Source: Treponema sp. (GTDB lineage Bacteria; Spirochaetota; Spirochaetia; Treponematales; Breznakiellaceae). Taken from it: DNA of 5,389 bases. A program made the position numbers and the translations under genes. The DNA is taken from assembly GCA_031255815.1 (NCBI GenBank), contig JAIRRU010000039.1, positions 1 to 5,389 of the forward strand. Direction: 5' to 3'. This document shows, piece after piece, positions 1 to 5,389 of this stretch (its first letter is position 1; each line of letters opens with the position of its first letter). The notes below the pieces were generated by a model, which was not told where the DNA came from, did no database searches, and was given only the letters and a program-made list of their open reading frames with translations.

Positions 1-839
1 ACCTCGCCTATCATGGGGCCCCGGGAACTGAGCTTTACATCCCCCTTGGCGGCCCCGCAGGAATTTTCCCCGGCTATCCCCAGGGAACGGACCGCCCGGG
101 CAAAGGTGTCCAGCAGGGCCTGCTGCTGTTCCGGGGGGAAGCGGGTGGGCATGGTATGGCCCATTTCGATGAAGTAGGGGGGGAAAAAAATATGCCGATC
201 CGCCAGGCCGCAGATGGTGATTTCCCCCCGGAAGACTATGGCGTCTACCGAGAATTCGGGGCCGTCCATGAAGGATTCCACGATAACCCGGCCCGAACGG
301 GAGAAACCCAGGGCGTCTTTTACCGCTTCCGCAAGCTCGGGATGGGCGTCCGCCCGCCGGCAGCCCCTGCTGCCCATATTGTCTACCGGCTTTACCACCA
401 CCGGGTAGGGGAAGGGGAGGAAATCCGCCGGATCCGCCCCCTCCGGGGGCACGGAACTGAGCACCGTAAAGGCCGGGGACGGGACTCCGGCTTTTTCAAA
501 GCAGGATCGCATCCGCTGTTTGTCCGAGGCGTTCAGGGCCGCTTCGTAGGGGATGCCGGGAAGGCCGAGCCTTTCGGCTACCCAGGCGACCGAGGCGGAA
601 AAATCGGTGCCCGCGGTAAGGATCCCCGAAAGCCCCCCCCTGGACTGGAGGGAACGGGCAAAACTTTCGATGCCTTCCTTGTCCTTCAGATCGATCTGCT
701 CGAAGCTGTCCGCCAGGGGTACGCAGGGGGCATGGGGATCCGCGTCCAGGGCAATGGCGTAAAGCCCCATTTCCCGGGCGATCCTGATAGCGGGGCCCTG
801 CATTATCCCGGCGCCCAAGATAATGATCCGTTCTTTCAT
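1..839 (-). CDS. ATP-grasp domain ligase, carbamoyl-phosphate-synthase-like (C-terminus cut by window edge)
   Basis: The reading frame starts at an ATG at 839-837 and stays open to the window edge, giving 279 full codons with no stop. The protein begins with a Rossmann-like pre-ATP-grasp segment (residues 5-34, IIILGAGIMQGPA). It continues with a DKQRM helix (106-110), the ATP-grasp glycine-rich loop VVVKPVDNMGSRGC (147-160, nucleotide-binding Lys150), the VIVESFMDGPEFSVDAIV strand (185-202, Glu188 and Glu195) and the metal-site region around AKGDVKL and IGEV (264-280). Such enzymes use ATP to form an acyl phosphate that is joined to an amine or other nucleophile. Relatives of this type are often about 390-400 residues, so roughly 110 are probably missing. 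A good Shine-Dalgarno sequence lies in the end of the upstream gene, four bases away. The acceptor substrate cannot be read from sequence; in this operon an amide-forming step in glycan tailoring is plausible. A carboxylase or PurK-like role is less likely. The coding strand carries a G8 run at 640-633. Confidence 0.9.
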   Translation of the reverse strand, partial: MKERIIILGAGIMQGPAIRIAREMGLYAIALDADPHAPCVPLADSFEQIDLKDKEGIESFARSLQSRGGLSGILTAGTDFSASVAWVAERLGLPGIPYEAALNASDKQRMRSCFEKAGVPSPAFTVLSSVPPEGADPADFLPFPYPVVVKPVDNMGSRGCRRADAHPELAEAVKDALGFSRSGRVIVESFMDGPEFSVDAIVFRGEITICGLADRHIFFPPYFIEMGHTMPTRFPPEQQQALLDTFARAVRSLGIAGENSCGAAKGDVKLSSRGPMIGE

Positions 840-843
840 GCTT

Positions 844-2814
844 TCAATCCTTTTCCTTTACGGCGTAAACCTCGAAAGTATCCCCCAGGCGGAACAGGCG
901 GCTGAGGAGGAGGAAAAAACCGTATAAGGGCCCTTCCTTTTTCTTTAGGAATATTCCCCCCAGGGGAAAACGTTCGGGATGATGCCCGGTAACGATGATT
1001 TTTTTCAGACGGAAACCGCTCCGTTTAAGCAGGGGGCCGCAGATTTTAGGGCTCCAGACGCTCCAGTGATCGGCCGGGCTCTTTTCAAGAAAAGCCCGGG
1101 GGGATCTGCGGCCCGAGATGCCCCGGAAAGAGGGGGTGGCAAAGGCCAGCACCCCGCCGGGCCTCAAGAGCCGCCCCGCTTCTTTCAGGGCAAGCCGGGG
1201 CTCCCGGAAATGCTCAATCACGTACCAGAAGCTGAGCACGGAAAAAGTCCCGCTTTGCGGAGGGCAGGCGGGTTCCGCTGAGGCGGATCCGCCCCTCTCA
1301 CCCGGCGGAGGCTCCGGGGGGAAATGACCCTGGATGAGGGGAAATTTGAGCTCCCGCCTGACATAGGCCGCCGCTTCTTCGGACGGCTCAAGGCCCTCCG
1401 GGCTGAAGCCCGATTCGGAGGCGGCGACGAGGAAGGGGCCGTAGGCGCAGCCGACATCCAGAAGCCGGGGTTTGGATTCTCCTTCCGCCCGAACCAGCAG
1501 CGGGGAGATATGTTTAAGCCGCCGCTTCCCCATGGCAACAAGGTTGGGAAAATCCTCAAGGTAGGTTTTGCCGTACTGCTTTTTGTAAAATTCGAAGAAG
1601 TATTCCCCGGCGTACTCTATGGGCGGCTCGTTAAGGCGGCACATGTATACGATGCCGCAGCGGGGGCAGCGGCGGTAACTGCGGTCGGGAAAGCGGGCCA
1701 GAACCGGATGAGGGGTTCCCGCGGGGCCCCCCGCGGCCGCCTTGCCCCGGCCCGGCGCAGCCTCCGGGTTCCGGGCAAGGCCGCAGGAGGGGCAGGGGCG
1801 GCCCTGCCGGAAATTCCCCCGGGGCCGCAGCTTTTCAATAAAATCCCCCAGGCTAAGGGGAGGATCCCTGTCCAGACCGTAACGCCCGGCGATACCGGCG
1901 CAGCGCTGCCTTAAACCCTTTACGAAATCCCGGTTAAGGGCGCCGCGGGGGGCAAGGAGGGCGGAGCAGGAACGGATCCCCGCCGCCCCGATGCCCGCGG
2001 AAAGGAAACCCGCGGCACGGGCAAGTTTTTCGTGGTACTTTCCGGGGGAGACGAGCAATACGGCGAGACCCGCGCGGAGAGCCTCGAAAGCGCTCAGGCC
2101 GAAGTGGGTGATCAGGAGATCGTATTCGGCCAGGCGCTTCCGCAGTTCGGGGATGTACTGTCCCCCGGAAGGATCCAGCAGGGTAAGCTCCGCTTCCTCT
2201 CCCAGCGGCGCCAGGGCTTCCGCGGCAAGGGGGCCGAGCCGGGCCTTGTCTTCCATGCCGAAGCTGATAAGAACCCGCAGCTTAGGGGGAAGGCCGATTT
2301 CCGGATCCGTGGCGGCTTCGGGGCTTTTTTCCCCGGCCGGACGGGCCGGCCCTTTAAAAGGCGGGGGGAGCAGGGATGGATCGGCGATGTTGGGCGGAGA
2401 AAGTTCCGGCAAAGCGGGGAGGAGATCCAGGAGAAAATCAAAATCGTCCCGGAAGCGCCCCCCCTCGTCAATGCCCAAAAGGGGGCCCAGGGAAGACCAG
2501 AAGGCGTATTCCTCCGGGGGGGTCTGGAAACGATCCAGGACGATCAGTTCCCAGGGTATCCCCGCCGCTTCCTTCCGGCCGGGTACCAGCCAGGCCCGGA
2601 GCTCTTCCCGGCTTTCCCCCTTGGAACAGCCCCCAACCAGAGGGGAAAGGGCCGAAAGCCGGGCCTCGTCCTCCAGATAGAGGAAGGCGCTCCTCCCCCC
2701 GCGCCGGAGATCCTGAAGCAGGCTGAGGCAGCGGGCCAGGTGCCCCCCTCCCCTCCCCGGCTCGGCGCAGGGGACGAGCAGAAGCGGCCCTCCCGGAGAA
2801 AGAACCGGATTCAC
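844..2814 (-). CDS. Fusion protein: PseG/SpsG-like nucleotide-sugar hydrolase domain plus zinc-ribbon SAM methyltransferase
   Basis: This is a 656-residue protein with a GTG start overlapping the spsF stop as GTGA. Residues 1-330 look like PseG/SpsG (GT-B fold). They include the loop GGGHLARC (22-29), whose His25 matches the catalytic His of PseG, then IVLDRF (91-96), LLGIDEGG (112-119) and the C-terminal donor-site segment HFGLSAFEALRAG (237-249). A Pro/Ala-rich stretch (about 136-175) is inserted between the halves. PseG removes UDP from 2,4-diacetamido-trideoxy-altrose on the pseudaminic acid route. Residues 341-386 hold two CPxC pairs (341/344 and 383/386), a likely zinc ribbon. They are followed by a class I methyltransferase: motif I LLDVGCAYGPF (451-461), GLEPS (474-478), FWYVIEHF (529-536) and RLLRPGGVLAFATPS (548-562). 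Typical PseG or SpsG proteins end after about 340 residues, so the methyltransferase is an added module. The donor half could instead be a glycosyltransferase. The methyl acceptor is unknown. Confidence 0.85.
   Translation of the reverse strand: MNPVLSPGGPLLLVPCAEPGRGGGHLARCLSLLQDLRRGGRSAFLYLEDEARLSALSPLVGGCSKGESREELRAWLVPGRKEAAGIPWELIVLDRFQTPPEEYAFWSSLGPLLGIDEGGRFRDDFDFLLDLLPALPELSPPNIADPSLLPPPFKGPARPAGEKSPEAATDPEIGLPPKLRVLISFGMEDKARLGPLAAEALAPLGEEAELTLLDPSGGQYIPELRKRLAEYDLLITHFGLSAFEALRAGLAVLLVSPGKYHEKLARAAGFLSAGIGAAGIRSCSALLAPRGALNRDFVKGLRQRCAGIAGRYGLDRDPPLSLGDFIEKLRPRGNFRQGRPCPSCGLARNPEAAPGRGKAAAGGPAGTPHPVLARFPDRSYRRCPRCGIVYMCRLNEPPIEYAGEYFFEFYKKQYGKTYLEDFPNLVAMGKRRLKHISPLLVRAEGESKPRLLDVGCAYGPFLVAASESGFSPEGLEPSEEAAAYVRRELKFPLIQGHFPPEPPPGERGGSASAEPACPPQSGTFSVLSFWYVIEHFREPRLALKEAGRLLRPGGVLAFATPSFRGISGRRSPRAFLEKSPADHWSVWSPKICGPLLKRSGFRLKKIIVTGHHPERFPLGGIFLKKKEGPLYGFFLLLSRLFRLGDTFEVYAVKEKD
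848..856 (-). promoter_or_regulatory. Ribosome binding site for the ATP-grasp gene
   Basis: On the coding strand GGAAAAGGA occupies 856-848, with AAGGA ending eight bases before the ATG at 839. It lies within the last codons of the fusion gene, whose TGA is at 846-844. This is the strongest Shine-Dalgarno sequence in the window and fixes the ATP-grasp start. Confidence 0.7.
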
Positions 2815-2828
2815 GGGAGCGTTCCCGC
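2811..2828 (-). promoter_or_regulatory. GTGA stop/start overlap with a hairpin over the GTG start
   Basis: On the mRNA strand CGGGA (2827-2823) pairs with TCCCG (2818-2814) around a four-base loop ACGC. The stem takes in the only Shine-Dalgarno-like GGGA and the first base of the GTG start codon. The spsF stop TGA (2813-2811) overlaps this GTG. Ribosomes finishing spsF would melt the stem, so the fusion protein may be made only by coupled translation. The hairpin is seen in the sequence; its regulatory effect is inferred. Confidence 0.45.
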
Positions 2829-3512
2829 TACGGCGATGATCGAAGCCCCCCGGTAGCGGGCCTCCGGCGAGAGGCCGGGCCGGGCCGGGCAGCTGTCCAG
2901 GGCCGTGTAGAGGGCTGAGGCCCGCCGGTAGTCATCTTCGGTATCGACTGTCAGTCTGAGGGAAGGGCCCCGCCAGAAGGAAGGAACCAGGGGGCGGTGA
3001 AGCAGGAAAAAATCCGGGTGATTGTATAGGTAGGGGCAGACATGCTCCCGCTCGGAAAGGGCCGCGGCCTCTTCCCCTGCCCGGAGAAGGGCCCGGGCCG
3101 CCACCGATTCAACCCCGGCCCCGTAGGGGAGCCCGCTGTAACCAGCGTAATCGGCGTCCAGGCCGGCGGCTTCGGCGTTTATGGCTTCCGCCGCGTCGGC
3201 GAAGACAAAGGGATTGTCCCCGGTGGCCCGGATCACCCGGTCAATGCCGAAACGGCGGATGGCCAGACAGTAGCGGCCCAGCACGTCTTCCTTGGGCCCG
3301 GCCAGAAAACTGAAACCCGCCTCTTCCGCCAGGGGGCCGAAGGAGGCGGCGCAGTCTTCCGTGGAGGCAAGGATCCAAGTATCCGCCCGCAGCTGTTTCA
3401 GCGCTTCCATAACGCGGAAGATAAGGGGCCTCCCGCCCAGGGGAAGCAGCGCTTTATTGGGCAGGCGGGAAGAATCCAGCCGGGCCTGCAGAACCACCGC
3501 GGTCAAGGCCAT
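2811..3512 (-). CDS. spsF: SpsF-family cytidylyltransferase (CMP-sugar synthetase-like)
   Basis: This 233-residue protein belongs to the SpsF/CMP-KDO synthetase-like nucleotidyltransferases, which activate an acidic sugar with CTP in the cytoplasm. Visible motifs are the nucleotide-binding loop QARLDSSRLPNKALLPLGG (9-27), PKEDVLGRY (73-81), IRATGDNPF (94-102, metal-binding-type Asp99), GLPYGAGVESV (127-137), EREHVCPYLYNHPD (154-167) and LRLTVDTEDDY (185-195). All sit in the order and spacing of the family, and the length is close to the usual 240 or so. I chose the ATG at 3512-3510 because the domain begins at once with MALTAVVLQA and the codon overlaps the preceding stop as TGATG. The in-frame start at 3551 would add 13 residues without domain character. 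In Bacillus, SpsF lies beside SpsG (PseG-like), and the same pairing occurs here with the next gene, supporting a CMP-nonulosonic-acid-like product. The sugar itself is not determined. Confidence 0.9.
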   Translation of the reverse strand: MALTAVVLQARLDSSRLPNKALLPLGGRPLIFRVMEALKQLRADTWILASTEDCAASFGPLAEEAGFSFLAGPKEDVLGRYCLAIRRFGIDRVIRATGDNPFVFADAAEAINAEAAGLDADYAGYSGLPYGAGVESVAARALLRAGEEAAALSEREHVCPYLYNHPDFFLLHRPLVPSFWRGPSLRLTVDTEDDYRRASALYTALDSCPARPGLSPEARYRGASIIAVAGTLP

Positions 3513-3524
3513 CAGGAATCCGCC
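3512..3524 (-). promoter_or_regulatory. Translation-coupling site GGCGGA...TGATG before spsF
   Basis: GGCGGA (3524-3519) lies six bases before the ATG at 3512, and the glycosyltransferase stop shares one base with that ATG (TGATG). The site supports the internal ATG over the upstream in-frame start at 3551 and suggests reinitiation by the same ribosomes. Confidence 0.55.
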
Positions 3525-4528
3525 GCCTGGAGCGCTTCTATGTTTTCCCAAAGATCGTTGACCATGCGGGCGTCGCTGCGGAAGCGGTAACGGTTGGTTC
3601 TGACCCAGCGGCGGGCCTGGGAAAATTCCTCCCAGGCGCTGAAGGGATCGGAACCGGATCTCCTGAGGTAGCCGAAGAAACGGCGCAGCGGGAGATTGGC
3701 GTAATCGCCCCGGAAAACCAGGGCCAGGTTTTTTAGGTAGAAGCGGCGGTAGCTCTCGTCCGGGGTACTGTCCGCCACCGGGAATTCCCCCTCCCGGGAA
3801 AGCTTGAGCTGCTGGGTAACACGGATCTCCTCCCCCCAGAGGCAGGATCGGAAACCGAAATCCATAAGCTGCCAGTAGGGGTTTTTCAGGGTAGTGTCGA
3901 AACCGCCCAGGCGGATAAAGCGTTCCCGATCGTAGACGCCCACCGAATCGAAGGGGTAGAGGCTGGGGAGCCCCTCTTTTTGGGGGCTAAAGATGAGGGG
4001 CTTTACGTTCCCCCGGCTTACCGCGGGGGCTACCAGGGTGGGGAGGGTCTCGCAGCGGGCGTTTTGGATTACCGGAACCGTACAGAGCCGCCTGAAAGCG
4101 CCGGAATTTCCCCCGGCCTTTTTTATCTCGTCCGGGCCGAGGTAAAGCCGGTCGGCTATCCGCCCCGCCCCGCCGCCGGCGACGATTTTGAGATCGTTCC
4201 AGAGGACGAAGAACAGGGGGCTGGACAATTCGCAGGCCGCCAGGTTGATCTGTTCGCCCGGGTTTAGGCCCCGGGGAAGCAGGATGAAGCGCACGAAAGG
4301 GAAACGGCCGGACAGTTCCTCCACATCGTAACGTTCCCCGTTACACTCCATGGAAATTACGTAATCGAAACCGATTTTTTCCAGTTCCTGAAAAATAGTC
4401 TGCCGGGGGTAACGGCCGCTCCGGTTCAGCAGCACCGCGGAAAGCCCGGTAGAGGCGTGGCGTTCCTTACCCCCCACGGCGGTGTAGGAGGGAAGCTGGG
4501 CGTTAAAAATTGTAGGTATAGTATTCAT
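3512..4528 (-). CDS. Glycosyltransferase, GT-A fold, family 2-like
   Basis: This 338-residue soluble protein has no visible signal peptide or membrane helix. The N-terminal half shows a GT2-like layout: AVLLNRSGRYP (31-41), FDYVISMECNGERYDVEEL (54-72), FPFVRFILLPRGLNPGEQIN (76-95) and a hydrophobic strand LFFVLWNDLKI (105-115). The strand sits where GT2 enzymes carry their metal-binding DxD. Here it reads W110-N111-D112. Further on, VGVYDRERFIRLGGFDTTL (196-214) and MDFGFRSCLWGEEI (222-235) match the GGFDE and (E)DxDxxxR blocks that contact the acceptor. I chose the ATG at 4528-4526, preceded by GCAGG. Starting at 4627 would add 33 basic residues lying inside the upstream SPASM coding region. 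The gene overlaps the upstream stop by 26 bases and the downstream spsF start by one. Its likely role is transfer of the sugar activated by SpsF onto a protein or glycan acceptor. It could be inactive or use a nonstandard metal site. Confidence 0.75.
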   Translation of the reverse strand: MNTIPTIFNAQLPSYTAVGGKERHASTGLSAVLLNRSGRYPRQTIFQELEKIGFDYVISMECNGERYDVEELSGRFPFVRFILLPRGLNPGEQINLAACELSSPLFFVLWNDLKIVAGGGAGRIADRLYLGPDEIKKAGGNSGAFRRLCTVPVIQNARCETLPTLVAPAVSRGNVKPLIFSPQKEGLPSLYPFDSVGVYDRERFIRLGGFDTTLKNPYWQLMDFGFRSCLWGEEIRVTQQLKLSREGEFPVADSTPDESYRRFYLKNLALVFRGDYANLPLRRFFGYLRRSGSDPFSAWEEFSQARRWVRTNRYRFRSDARMVNDLWENIEALQAADS

Positions 4529-4536
4529 CGCAGCCT
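4503..4536 (-). promoter_or_regulatory. Start region of the glycosyltransferase inside the radical SAM gene end
   Basis: AGG (4536-4534) stands five bases before the ATG at 4528-4526, and the radical SAM stop TAA follows at 4505-4503. The last eight codons of the radical SAM gene, for DEYYTYNF, are therefore also read in another frame as the first residues of the glycosyltransferase (MNTIPTIF). The start is chosen from the Shine-Dalgarno match and from the domain start. Confidence 0.5.
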
Positions 4537-5389
4537 GCACAGGAACCCTGGTATTCCGGCTCCTTCGAACCGGCCAGCCTACATTGTTGGACATAGAATT
4601 CTTCCCCCCGCGGCCAAATGGCGTCAAGCGAATCGGAAAACACGTTTCCCAGAATTTTATCTTTTACCCCGTCGAAAACGGACAGTTCCTCCCGGCAGAG
4701 GGGAACCGTCCCGTCCAGCAGGATCGGCAGATCCCGCATAAGATGCCAGCAGGGCTGCCGTTCCACCGGGGACAGATCCGAGGCCTGCATCTTCCGCCGG
4801 GCCCCGCAAAAATCGTCGTACTTTTGAATGATGATATTCCCGGCCCCCGAAGGCGCGGCTTCCTTCCAGGAACGGTAGAACTTTTCGATATCGTCCTCGG
4901 CCCCGGCAGTCCGCAGGGCCTGCACATAGGCGTCTTTCGGGAAGAGGCCCAGCAGTTTTTTCGCGTTTTCCGCGGCCTCGGCAAAACCGGGCCCCCGCAG
5001 TTCCCGGTAGCGCAGGGGATCGGCAGTGTCCAGGGAGACTATCCACGAGAGGGGGGGGAGGCCGCTTGGACGGAGGGAGGGGGGCCCGGAAGGGGCGGCC
5101 GCGGCAAGGGCGGCGGCCTCCTCAAGCTCCTCCTCCTTCCAGCCCAGCCCGCAGGTCTCGATGACCAGGGCGAGTTCCGGCCGGGAAAGGGCCAGCCGGA
5201 TAAGCTCCATCTTTTGGGGGTGCAGGGCCGTTTCCCCCCAGAGGGAGATATCGATCACCGCGTCCCCGGAGAAGGCGGCGATCCGGTTCAGCAGATCCCC
5301 AAAGAGCGCCGGATCGAGGAAATCCTTCCGTTCCGTAAGCGTCCTTCCCGCTTTGGCGCTCAGATCCGGCCAGGGGCAGAGGGCGCAGG
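4503..5389 (-). CDS. Radical SAM/SPASM protein, spirochete 'spiro-SPASM'-like (N-terminus cut by window edge)
   Basis: The frame enters from the right edge and ends with TAA at 4505-4503, leaving 294 residues. It opens with CALCPWPDL (residues 1-9); C1 and C4 are the last two Cys of the CxxxCxxC motif binding the SAM-cleaving 4Fe-4S cluster, and the first Cys lies outside the window. AVIDISLWGETALHP (43-57) is the GGE-type strand, and IVSLDTADPLRYRELRG and YVQALRTAG follow as usual for the core. The C-terminus is SPASM-like: C213, then DGTVPLC ending at C231, C269, and CAGCDEYYTYNF (C283, C286). The CX12GX4C spacing fits SPASM, while the CX2CX5CX3C block is reduced. It resembles the spirochete-restricted family I recall as 'spiro-SPASM', whose members have a further N-terminal domain; that part is outside the window. 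The first start-like codon in the window, GTG at 5258, is not the true start because it lies after the cluster cysteines. Substrate is unknown. Confidence 0.88.
   Translation of the reverse strand, partial: CALCPWPDLSAKAGRTLTERKDFLDPALFGDLLNRIAAFSGDAVIDISLWGETALHPQKMELIRLALSRPELALVIETCGLGWKEEELEEAAALAAAAPSGPPSLRPSGLPPLSWIVSLDTADPLRYRELRGPGFAEAAENAKKLLGLFPKDAYVQALRTAGAEDDIEKFYRSWKEAAPSGAGNIIIQKYDDFCGARRKMQASDLSPVERQPCWHLMRDLPILLDGTVPLCREELSVFDGVKDKILGNVFSDSLDAIWPRGEEFYVQQCRLAGSKEPEYQGSCAGCDEYYTYNF

Noticed and set aside
840..843. Promoter or terminator between the fusion gene and the ATP-grasp gene
   Set aside because: Only four bases separate the genes, with no room for either, and no GC stem followed by a T-run is present.
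156..905. Plus-strand reading frame of 249 codons across the ATP-grasp gene
   Set aside because: Its product is Gly/Arg/Pro-rich with no recognisable motif, and the opposite strand encodes a clear ATP-grasp protein whose frame runs through it.
1324..1914. Plus-strand reading frame opposite the methyltransferase region
   Set aside because: No family features, and the minus strand holds intact zinc-ribbon and methyltransferase motifs.
2032..2856. Plus-strand reading frame of 274 codons opposite the fusion gene
   Set aside because: The product is low-complexity with no domain signature. It is an expected result of high GC content opposite a real gene.
2811..3551. SpsF start at 3551
   Set aside because: It adds 13 residues before the usual SpsF N-terminus, whereas the ATG at 3512 forms a TGATG coupling with the upstream stop.
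3512..4627. Longer version of the glycosyltransferase starting at 4627
   Set aside because: The 33 extra residues are encoded inside the SPASM region, are rich in Arg and Asn with no domain character, and the ATG at 4528 has its own Shine-Dalgarno match.
4503..5258. Radical SAM protein starting at the GTG at 5258
   Set aside because: The frame stays open upstream to the window edge and encodes the CALC cluster-binding residues, so the real start is outside the window.
1..5389. tRNA, CRISPR, insertion sequence or attachment site
   Set aside because: No cloverleaf-like segment, regularly spaced repeat, terminal inverted repeat or transposase motif was seen by eye; the window is almost wholly coding.

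Overview
The window is a tightly packed stretch of one minus-strand operon from a GC-rich bacterium, most likely a spirochete of the Treponema group. The lineage call rests on two features that resemble treponemal families I recall: a radical SAM/SPASM protein ending in a CxxCDEYYTYNF-type tail, and a zinc-ribbon methyltransferase with a QYGKTYLEDF-type segment. It is not proven by any marker gene.

Reading in the direction of transcription (right to left), there are five genes. (1) A radical SAM/SPASM protein is cut by the right edge (5389 to 4503). (2) A GT-A type, family 2-like glycosyltransferase follows (4528 to 3512). (3) Next is an SpsF-family sugar cytidylyltransferase (3512 to 2811). 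(4) Then comes a two-part protein joining a PseG/SpsG-like nucleotide-sugar hydrolase or glycosyltransferase-B domain to a zinc-ribbon SAM-dependent methyltransferase (2814 to 844). (5) An ATP-grasp ligase is cut by the left edge (839 to 1). It has no stop codon inside the window. The joints are a 26-base overlap, a one-base TGATG overlap, a four-base GTGA overlap and a four-base gap. There is no room for internal promoters or terminators, and no stretch over 300 bases lacks a gene.

The gene set reads as biosynthesis and transfer of an unusual CMP-activated sugar, probably nonulosonic-acid-like, for decorating a surface structure such as flagellin or an outer-envelope glycan. PseG/SpsG would release UDP from a precursor, SpsF would make the CMP-sugar and the GT2-like protein would transfer it. 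The methyltransferase, ATP-grasp ligase and radical SAM enzyme would tailor it. The first part follows from known family roles. The combination, the tailoring chemistry and the final substrate are inference. No RNA genes, mobile elements, CRISPR arrays or origins were seen. The long plus-strand reading frames are antisense shadows of the high GC content.
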